Below the pieces are notes generated by a model, which was not told where the DNA came from, did no database searches, and saw only the letters and a program-made list of their open reading frames with translations. From Pontivivens ytuae (lineage in GTDB: Bacteria > Pseudomonadota > Alphaproteobacteria > Rhodobacterales > Rhodobacteraceae), in the NCBI RefSeq assembly GCF_015679265.1, contig NZ_CP064942.1, positions 310,001 to 374,000 of the forward strand: DNA of 64,000 bases, written 5' to 3'. This document shows positions 57,996-64,000 of this stretch, one piece after another. How positions within the stretch are numbered: the first letter of the stretch is position 1; every line of letters begins with the position of its first letter. The position numbers and the translations under genes are program-made.

Positions 57996-59395
57996 TTGCA
58001 CTCATATGGCAGTCGATATCGACCGGAAAAGCGGAGGCCCCGTAAAGCGACCGACATCGCGCCGTCTCACCGTCAATCCCTCGCCCCGGCGACCCTGTCC
58101 GAAGTGCGTCGGTTGCTGTACCTGACCGCGCCGATCATGGTTGGACTGGCCTCCGGCACGCTCATCAGCATGGTCGACACGCTAATGGTCGCGCCGCTCG
58201 GGCCCGGATTCGCTGGCCGCGCTCAGGCTGGCGACGAGCGCGCTCGTTGTCTCTATTCAGGGATCTTCGGGCTGCTCTCCGTCGCGGGTGCTCATCTGGC
58301 TCGGGCTCCGGGCCGGCGAGGCTTGGGCGATGCTCGGAGAGTTACTAGCCGATGGGCTGCTTCCCGCGATCGGACTCGGGCCGGTTGCAGGTGTGTTGAT
58401 TCTGATCGCCTTCCCGGCCTTCGCACGGCTCGGCATCAGCGTCGCAGTGCGAGCGCAGCTCTGGTCCTGCGATGGCCGCATCGCTTGTGCCCTACGCGCT
58501 GCTCAGGCTTTACCATCACCTGTTCAACGCGCTGGATCGCCGATGGGCGCCGCTCCGGGTGGTTCTGGCAGGCGTCGCGCCGAACGTGCCGCTCAACGGG
58601 GTGCTGATCCAGGGCGTCGGCGGCCTTGACTCGCTCGACCTGGCTGGAGCTGGGATCGCGAGCCTGCTTGCCACGACGTTCTCGCCTGTCCTGACGATCT
58701 GGCTATGGAGGTCGACGCGTATCGCCGGCGCGCGCGTCCCGGCCTGACACACGGCGTCTGTCTCTTCCGGGAACGTTAGCCGGCAGCGATGTCGAGCATG
58801 GGAGAGGGCGGATTTTATGCCACCGCGGGCATGATGACGGCGCTCTTCGGCGCCGTTGCGCTCGGAGCGAACGCGGTTGCCCATTCCATCGGCGCGGTGA
58901 TGTACATGCTGCCGATAGGTATGACGGCGGTCGTCAACATCCGGGTCGGGCAGATCGTAGGCAGCAGGCAGGCGGAGCAGGCGCGGGCCGTGCTGGCAAC
59001 GTCATCGTCGTCGTTTGGATGGGTGCGTTTATCAGGCTACTCCTGATGTTCCGCACCGATCTAGCGACCGCGCTCGGCACCGGTTCCGACGTGGTGCCCA
59101 GCGCCGCGGCCCCGTTCCTGACGCTAGCCTTAACGCAGACCGCGGACGAGAGTAGTCCACGGCGCAGGGGGCTCTGAAGGGGCCTGTTGGACATCAGGAC
59201 GCCCACAGCCTAGTTGCTCGTCGACTACTGACTGCACGCGCTGCCACCGGCCTATGCCTGTGCGGTCGGGCTCGGCCCTTGCATGAATGGGGATCTGGAT
59301 CGGCTACTGGGCAGGTGTCCTAGTTGCGGCAGTGACGTTGCAGGTGAGGTTTGTCGCTCGGACGCAGGAGCCGCCGCCGAGGCTTCTGAGGGTTG
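57996..59395 (+). pseudogene. MATE-family efflux pump, degraded
   Basis: MATE segments occur in order in different frames: N-terminus 'SEVRRLLYLTAPIMVGLASGTLISMVDTLMVAPLG' (about 58095-58205), 'LRAGEAWAMLGELLADGLLPAIGLGPVAGVL' (58300-58400), 'LRLYHHLFNALDRRWAPLRVVLAGVAPNVPLNGVLI' (58500-58615), 'GANAVAHSIGAVMYMLPIGMTAVVNIRVGQIVG' (58865-58965), 'RGLLDIRTPTA' (59175) and 'GIWIGYWAGVLVAAVTLQVRF' (59288-59350). At least four frameshifts and several stops. Non-functional. Confidence 0.75.
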
Positions 59396-59480
59396 GAAGG
59401 CGCGGTTGGTGCGAATAACTCGTTCAGGGAACTTACGGCGATCTTTGGCTTATTGCGACGCGGTGTCGAAAGATGACCCG

Positions 59481-59700
59481 TTATGGGGAGCGACTGACGG
59501 TCCTGCCCAATGTGAACGCCACAAGACCCGCCATCGTCATAGCGATGCCGACTACTGTCGGTCCCGACAAGACTTCATCCAGCAATATCCAGCAGCCAAT
59601 CGCTGTCGCCGCCGGGACCACTGCACCAGACAGCGCCGTCGCTGACACTCCAAGACGGGCAACGGCGACACCGAATACAAACATTCCTAGGCTCCAGACT
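59481..59700 (-). pseudogene. EamA/DMT transporter C-terminal fragment
   Basis: About 67 codons: 'FVFGVAVARLGVSATALSGAVVPAATAIGCWILLDEVLSGPTVVGIAMTMAGLVAFTLG', the last two helices of an EamA (DMT superfamily) permease. The 5' part is missing: the frame runs into the second insertion sequence at 59697, which truncated it. Confidence 0.65.
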
Positions 59701-59709
59701 CATTGATGC

Positions 59710-60099
59710 TCAAAGCCAGAAGATTACGGCGGCGGCGAGAGCGATGGCGGACAGGAAGACCTTGGGGCATCTGTCATAGCGGGTTGCGACCCGACGCCAG
59801 TCCTTCAGACGACCGAACATGATCTCGATGCGGTTGCGCCGTCTGTAGCGGCGCTTGTCATACCGGATGTCCTTGCCGCGGGAGGTTCTGCCGGGGATAC
59901 ACGGCCGTATCCCCTTATCCAGCAAGGCTTCGCGGAACCAATCAGCATCGTAGCCTCGGTCTGCTATGAGCCAGTCGACCGAAGGCAGGGACCCGCACAA
60001 CGCCCGGGCGCCGATGTAGTCGCTTACCTGGCCGGCGGTGATGAAGAGACGTATCGGTCGCCCGAGGCTGTCCGTGACGGCGTGCAGCTTGGTGTTCAT
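59710..60099 (-). CDS. IS5-family transposase, second frame
   Basis: 129 residues as an ORF. 'NTKLHAVTDSLGRPIRLFITAGQVSDYIGA', second catalytic Asp in 'WLIADRGYDADWFREAL' (DRGYD) and Glu in 'YRRRNRIEIMFGRLKDWRRVATRYDR' (IEIMF). Normally expressed as a fusion by a -1 shift from the first frame upstream. Ends 13 nt inside the element end. Confidence 0.75.
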   Translation of the reverse strand: MNTKLHAVTDSLGRPIRLFITAGQVSDYIGARALCGSLPSVDWLIADRGYDADWFREALLDKGIRPCIPGRTSRGKDIRYDKRRYRRRNRIEIMFGRLKDWRRVATRYDRCPKVFLSAIALAAAVIFWL

Positions 60100-60119
60100 G
60101 CCGCCCTTGGTGCGGCCGA

Positions 60120-60467
60120 TCAGGCGTCCACGCCCCCCTTTTTCAGCCGCAGGCTTGTCGCCGTGCGGTGGGTCTTCAGGTAGGTCGCGTCGATCATCGC
60201 CGTCTTCTCATCTGGCTCATCGGCAGCCAGACCCATCAGGATCCGGGCGAAGACACCCCTCTCGCTCCAGCGCTTCCACCGGTTGTAGAGGGTCTTGTGC
60301 GGGCCATATTCGCGGGGCGCATCGCACCAACGCAAGCCATTGCGATTGACGAAGATTATCCCAGACAGAACACGCCGATCATCGACGCGAGGCTTGCCGC
60401 GGGACTTTGGGAAGAAGGGCTCGAGACGCGCCATCTGCGCCTCCGTCAGCCAGGAGAGACTGCTCAT
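60120..60467 (-). CDS. IS5-family transposase, first frame
   Basis: 115 residues from the ATG at 60467 (MSSLSWLTEAQMARLEPFFP). 'VDDRRVLSGIIFVNRNGLRWCDAPREYGPHKTLYNRWKRWSERGVF' is the N-terminal domain; 'TAMIDATYLKTHRTATSLRLKKGG' holds the first Asp (MIDAT). Frame closes just after the slippery run. An in-frame extension to 60518 crosses the terminal repeat and is unlikely. Confidence 0.75.
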   Translation of the reverse strand: MSSLSWLTEAQMARLEPFFPKSRGKPRVDDRRVLSGIIFVNRNGLRWCDAPREYGPHKTLYNRWKRWSERGVFARILMGLAADEPDEKTAMIDATYLKTHRTATSLRLKKGGVDA

Positions 60468-60614
60468 GTCACCGCTCACTTTTCCAAGCGGTGAATCACA
60501 CCTCGACCACCTGATCAATGGGTCCTAACCCTAATACAGTCCAACTCTTCATAAACCCACTCAACCGCATGGCTGGTCAGGCTCTCCTGTGTTGTTAGGA
60601 CTTTTTCGCTGCCA

Positions 60615-60866
60615 TTGGCGGTGATGCTGCAAAGACCGATCGGCGTGCGGGAGGGCTACGGCGTCCCGGCGCTGACGGACCAGGACAAGGCGAACATCCT
60701 CGGGCTCAACGCGGCCAGGCTGCACGGCATCGATGTCGAGGCCAAGAAGAAAGCATCGGCTGCGGACCCGTTCGGTCGTGGACCGGACAAATCCTACGCC
60801 GAGCCCAATTCAGGCGGCGACGAAGCGGCGATGTGCGATTTCGAGATGGACCGCAAATACGTCTAG
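60615..60866 (+). pseudogene. Amidohydrolase C-terminal fragment
   Basis: About 80 codons: 'EGYGVPALTDQDKANILGLNAARLHGIDVEAKKKA' matches the C-terminus of amidohydrolase-family enzymes (…ALTxxDKxKILGLNAARLYGI), then a short tail to the stop. The catalytic metal-binding part is missing and the IS end lies 90 nt upstream, so the gene was truncated. Confidence 0.6.
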
Positions 60867-61156
60867 GCGGGGACATCATAATCGGCGAGACGGAGGTTCG
60901 CGCCGCGCTCGATGGCATCAAGGACCCGTGCTTTTGCGTCGCGGGCGTGCCCGCCGGGCTGTCGGAGATGGGTCTGGTCCCGTTGGCGCGAGTCGAAGGC
61001 AACGCGCTCGAGATCGACGTGATCGCGACCGAGCCGACCTGCCCCGTCGCGATGATGCTCGTGAAGCAGGCGAGGACGGTCGTCGGCGCCTTGCCGGGCG
61101 CGACGTCGATCACGATCAACTTCGACCCCAGCCGACTGGACCGAGTAGGACGCTGA
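60833..61156 (+). CDS. DUF59 (PaaD/SufT-like) metal-sulfur protein, possibly remnant
   Basis: 107 residues from a GTG overlapping the amidohydrolase fragment. 'TEVRAALDGIKDPCFCVAGVPAGLSEMGLV' and 'LEIDVIATEPTCPVAMMLVKQARTVVGALPGATSITINF' fit the DUF59/MIP18 family of iron-sulfur assembly factors (conserved Cys in EPTCP). Such proteins are found beside amidohydrolases and oxygenases. The frame is intact but the true start is unclear and its partner gene is broken, so function is doubtful. Confidence 0.55.
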   Translation: MRFRDGPQIRLGGDIIIGETEVRAALDGIKDPCFCVAGVPAGLSEMGLVPLARVEGNALEIDVIATEPTCPVAMMLVKQARTVVGALPGATSITINFDPSRLDRVGR

Positions 61157-61199
61157 CCCCTCCTATCGCGCGCGGCTTAATGCGTTTCGCCGTAGACGA

Positions 61200-61999
61200 G
61201 GGATTGATCCAGATGTCCTGGCCGGTCCACCCGCGCACCGAACCACGACGGGAGCAGCGCCATGAAGATCCTCATCGTGCAGGAGCGCGCCCAGCCCTTC
61301 CGATCGGACCGCAGCCGCGAGTTCGCGGGCCGTTTATCGTTCGTAGTCCGTGACGAGGCTAGCGAAGCCGTCGCTCATAAGGAGCAGTTCGTCGCCGACG
61401 GAGATCGGATGATGCGCGAAGCGTGTGGCCGCAGACGATGCCTTCGCGTCAGAACTGAGGGCGACGTGGCCGTTCCGGGCGCGGTGGGCGCGGCGGTCGT
61501 CGAGGACGGCTTGGGGGAGTTCAGCCGCAGCGCCGATGCCGGGGCCGAGCGCGCGTGCATCCGCGGCTTCGGCGCTAGTGTCCGGCTCACCGGTGCACCA
61601 CCGGACGTCTTGGCCGGAGATGTGTAGAATCGGGCTGTCCGCGGCCCATGCCACCGACAAGCCGTGGCTTGTGAGCTGCGCCACTCCGAAGGCCGCCTTG
61701 GGGACTTCCCAAGGGGCGGCGACCTCCCGCGTCTTCTGTCGCTCGAACCGATCCTCGATGTGGGTGAAGACGGCGTGACAAGTCGCCTCGACGTCGTCGG
61801 CCTGCGTGGCGGCGAAGGCATTGCTGGCCGTGGAGGCCAACCAGGACGCGCCGCCCTGCTGCCCCAGCAAGCCCGGCGGGCCCATGTCGGTGGCGCCATC
61901 GATGACCCAGGCAAGCCGTGCCGTCGCGCCGCAGCGATCGTCGTTCGGCTTTTGCGCGCACCCGTTCACGCTGATCGTCTGGAGTGTCTCGAAATGCAT
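61200..61999 (-). pseudogene. PP2C-type protein phosphatase, interrupted by a nonsense codon
   Basis: The intact part (61999 to 61334, 221 codons) has PP2C motifs: 'MHFETLQTISVNGCAQKPNDD', 'AWVIDGATDMGPPG' (metal-binding DG), 'GLSVAWAADSPILHI' (degenerate GDS) and 'ISVGDELLLMSDGFASLVTDYER' (metal-binding SDG). A TAA follows DYER, and the frame then continues with TARELAAAVRSEGLGALLHD, plausible PP2C C-terminal helix, to about 61200. Either a recently broken gene or a slightly shortened active one. Confidence 0.6.
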
Positions 62000-62157
62000 A
62001 GCGCGCCCAATCCAAGGTCAGCCAATTCGTCGGCGCGACCGTGAAGGACGGAACAGATCCCGGCAAATAGACAATTGTTTCAACGCTGTCATGCGGCGCG
62101 GGGCGCCGTGTTTGTCCTTCGTGCGGAACGTCGAAGCCCAATCAAGAGCGAAACCAA

Positions 62158-62946
62158 CTACGGCATGCCCACGAACTTGCGCATCGCGGTTCGGAAGCCA
62201 TGGCCGGGCGTGAAACCCACGGCACGAGCCGCCGTGCCACGAGGAACCCCCGCCCTGATCAAGCCAGCCGCGCGGTTCATTCGCCAAGCCGTCTGATACT
62301 GGTGTGGGCTCAGGCCGGTCGTCAGGCGAAACGCTCTCTGGAAGTGTGTCGGGCTGATATGAGCAACGGCGGCCAGCTCCGAAAGCGTCACGCGCTTCGC
62401 AATGTTCGCGTGAAGATACTCCTGAACTCGCGAAAGCTGTTTGCGGTCCAGGCGATGGTCGTTGATCCGTGGACGCCGCGCGCCGAACATCTCGATCATC
62501 GTGTATCTGAGGGCGCCGCGCCCGAGCTCTTCCAGTTCGAGCGAAGACATCTCCCAGCCACCGCGACCTGCCGCGCGCAGCCGCAATGCCAGTGCCGTCA
62601 AGACGGGTTCCTGCTCGTTCCAGACATCGCCCAGATCGACGGCTCTCTCTGCCCGCAGTTCGTCAGCGATCTCGAGCCGAAGACGATCGGAGATCGTGAT
62701 CGCGGCACACTCGGCCGGGGCATCAAGGCTGACCCAGTGGATCCTCTCCGCACCATTCGCACCGCCCGTGAAGGCACCGAGGCTGCGGGCTTCGGTCCGA
62801 CCCTCGATCTCGACCAGGGCCTCGGTCCCGGAGAAGTTGAAGCCGATGCTGTAGGCCTCGGACACCGAGGGAGCGATATGCTGTGTCGGCGGCGGCACCA
62901 CGCCCCAAAAAGCGCGCAGCTCGTTGGTCTCGATGGTCCACGTCAT
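62158..62946 (-). CDS. AraC-family transcriptional regulator
   Basis: 262 residues from the ATG at 62946. The last 100 residues carry two HTH units: 'VQEYLHANIAKRVTLSELAAVAHISPTHFQRAFRLTTGLSPHQYQTAWRMNRAAGLI' and 'GTAARAVGFTPGHGFRTAMRKFVGMP'; the second lacks the usual FxxxxGxTP order and ends abruptly at GMP, where PxxYR would follow, so it is slightly short. The N-terminal 150 residues are a sensor domain without recognised ligand motifs. Divergent from the Tat-SDR gene and likely its regulator. Confidence 0.8.
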   Translation of the reverse strand: MTWTIETNELRAFWGVVPPPTQHIAPSVSEAYSIGFNFSGTEALVEIEGRTEARSLGAFTGGANGAERIHWVSLDAPAECAAITISDRLRLEIADELRAERAVDLGDVWNEQEPVLTALALRLRAAGRGGWEMSSLELEELGRGALRYTMIEMFGARRPRINDHRLDRKQLSRVQEYLHANIAKRVTLSELAAVAHISPTHFQRAFRLTTGLSPHQYQTAWRMNRAAGLIRAGVPRGTAARAVGFTPGHGFRTAMRKFVGMP

Positions 62947-62985
62947 GCCGCGATCATAGGGGGTCTCCCGCAAATCGCACGACGT

Positions 62986-63094
62986 CGGCCGTCCCGATCT
63001 TGCGTATTTTCAATCACTTTCGCTGGCCGGAGATGAAGCAAATCAATCGTCTACGCCGCCAACAAACCAGGACGCCGCAAGATCGGGACGGCCG
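62986..63094. promoter_or_regulatory. Perfect 19-bp inverted repeat in the AraC/SDR promoter
   Basis: CGGCCGTCCCGATCTTGCG (62986-63004) and its exact complement CGCAAGATCGGGACGGCCG (63076-63094), 71 bp between the arms. The arms flank most of the divergent promoter. Either two operator sites for looping by the AraC protein (centre distance 90 bp, between eight and nine helical turns) or the ends of a small mobile remnant. Confidence 0.6.
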
Positions 63095-63163
63095 CGCCTG
63101 TTTTCGTCTGAAACTGCCCCAGCTCGCCCACTAATTGATTGATAGAACATGAGTTAGCGAGAC

Positions 63164-64000
63164 ATGGAGCCGAGACCCGTGACCGACGAAACTCGCCAAG
63201 AACCCTCAATCAACCCGACGCGGCGCAGTCTTGTCGCGGGCGGCGCGGCGGGTCTGGCCGCTGCCATGACGGCCAGCGCCGCCACTGCGCAGACCTCAAC
63301 CCCGCCCGCGCGCTTCGCCGGGCGTCACGTGCTGATCACGGGTGCCACGTCCGGTATTGGAGAGGTCACCGCGCGCGCCTTTGCCGCCGAGGGTGCCCGG
63401 GTCTCCTTCAACGGTCGCAGGGCGGAACTGGGCGAGCGTATCGCGGCCGAGATCAACGAGGATCCAGCCGTTCAGGCCGCCGGTGGCGGCGCGCTCTACG
63501 TGCAATCGGACGTGCGCGACGAGCAGCAGATCATCGACTTCGTGCGGGCGGCCATCGATGCGCACGGTCCGCTGCACATCGCCTTCAACAATGCCGGCGT
63601 CGTGTTCGGGAACGGGTCGCTTACGGGCAACGCGCCGATGGCCGATATCGACGTGGCGGACTTCGACGACGTCTGGGCCACCAACACGCGCGGGCTCTTC
63701 CTGTCCATGAAGCATGAGATCCCGCGGATGCTGGAGAACCCGCCCTGGGGCGCTCGCGGTCTGCGCGGGGTAATCGTGAACAACTCCTCCGTCAGCGCCC
63801 ATGGCGGCTTTCCGACGATCACGCCCTATTCGACGTCCAAGCACGGTGTGCTCGGCCTCACCCGTGGCGGCGCCATGGACTATGGCGGGCTGGGCTTACG
63901 CATCCTGGGCATCGCACCCGGCGGCGTCGACACTCCCATGCGCCGTGCGTCGATCGAGGCGCAGGGCCGCGATCCGGACGAGGCGCAGGCCCCCAATCTG
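63164..64000 (+). CDS. Tat-exported SDR-family oxidoreductase (partial, runs off the window)
   Basis: 279 codons visible, no stop before the window end. Begins MEPRPVTDETRQEPSINPTRRSLVAGGAAG: a Tat signal (TRRSLVAG) with AxA cleavage (ATA-Q). The mature part is a classical SDR: 'VLITGATSGIGEVTARAFA', 'IAFNNAG', catalytic 'VNNSSVSAHGG...PYSTSKHGVLGLT' (Ser, Tyr-x3-Lys) and 'GIAPGGVDTPM'. Periplasmic SDRs with Tat signals fold with NAD(P) in the cytoplasm before export. GTG at 63179 is an alternative start. Confidence 0.82.
   Translation, partial: MEPRPVTDETRQEPSINPTRRSLVAGGAAGLAAAMTASAATAQTSTPPARFAGRHVLITGATSGIGEVTARAFAAEGARVSFNGRRAELGERIAAEINEDPAVQAAGGGALYVQSDVRDEQQIIDFVRAAIDAHGPLHIAFNNAGVVFGNGSLTGNAPMADIDVADFDDVWATNTRGLFLSMKHEIPRMLENPPWGARGLRGVIVNNSSVSAHGGFPTITPYSTSKHGVLGLTRGGAMDYGGLGLRILGIAPGGVDTPMRRASIEAQGRDPDEAQAPNL

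Larger units (their letters stand above)
59697..60524 (-). mobile_element. Second IS5-family insertion sequence (different subgroup)
   Basis: About 828 bp. Terminal repeats GACTCATTGAT (59697-59707) and, reversed, GACCCATTGAT (60524-60514). Two overlapping frames on the minus strand with slippery AAAAAGGGGGG (complement of 60133-60143). No clear target duplication was found, so one end may have recombined. Not closely similar to the element at 56852. Confidence 0.65.

Noticed and set aside
61262..61627. Plus-strand frame starting MKILIVQE, like a response regulator opening
   Set aside because: Only eight residues resemble a receiver; the rest is low-complexity and antisense to the PP2C sequence, which has real motifs.

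Overview
The window is high-GC DNA from an alphaproteobacterium, most probably of the Rhodobacteraceae (Roseobacter-like). This is inferred from gene content (frcBCA-type fructose transporter, DUF1206, putative potFGHI, the acetate regulator pair, I78 inhibitor), from tightly overlapping ATGA/GTGA operons, and from dispersed 3' hairpin elements that begin TTC-x-CTT...AAATA and are, from memory, common in this group. No rRNA, tRNA or CRISPR array was seen.

Layout. 1-5655: end of an acyl-CoA dehydrogenase, an ArsR regulator with two SRPBCC proteins, a DUF1206 membrane protein, a 3-hydroxyacyl-CoA dehydrogenase-like SDR, a TPP enzyme and an I78 inhibitor lipoprotein. 6023-18131: acetate/short-chain acid block with acs, a five-gene amino-acid/amide-type ABC importer, and divergently an XRE/ScfR-like regulator, a receiver-only response regulator, a small membrane protein and a CrbS-like transporter/histidine kinase. 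The XRE regulator carries a DHp-like segment that aligns without gaps to the kinase. 18134-30313: a 25-residue membrane microprotein, amino-acid and sulfur metabolism, then a polyamine block (ABC importer, LOG, GNAT, SDR, PuuA-like ligase) interrupted by a lower-GC RHH/hypothetical pair. 30365-36526: MscS channel, PfkB kinase, frcACB, and an unusual photolyase-like FAD protein.

36600-42775 is an uncommon redox cluster with three Rieske proteins: a membrane haem/Rieske protein, a Rieske-GltS-like FMN enzyme and a Rieske-TPP-decarboxylase fusion, plus three small membrane proteins, one with a Cys/His cluster. 42945-43112 holds a 55-residue SEC-C gene.

44560-51956 is a lower-GC accessory island and the best candidate for an undescribed system. 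A 58-residue peptide made of three exact 20-residue repeats (GGK...PV...W, ending in Trp) is translationally coupled to a DUF6065-like protein and an MFS exporter. Upstream lie an intact subtilase, a PAP2/vanadium-haloperoxidase-type protein and a divergent SARP-like regulator. It looks like a compact ribosomal peptide (RiPP-like) cluster.

52096-56539 is a six-gene putative zinc-limitation module pairing a ZnuA-like protein with an FtsX-type ABC transporter. 56540-62000 is a decaying region with two different IS5-family elements and fragments of LysR, NmrA, MATE, EamA, amidohydrolase and PP2C genes. The window ends with a divergent AraC regulator and a Tat-exported SDR whose shared promoter holds a perfect 19-bp inverted repeat.
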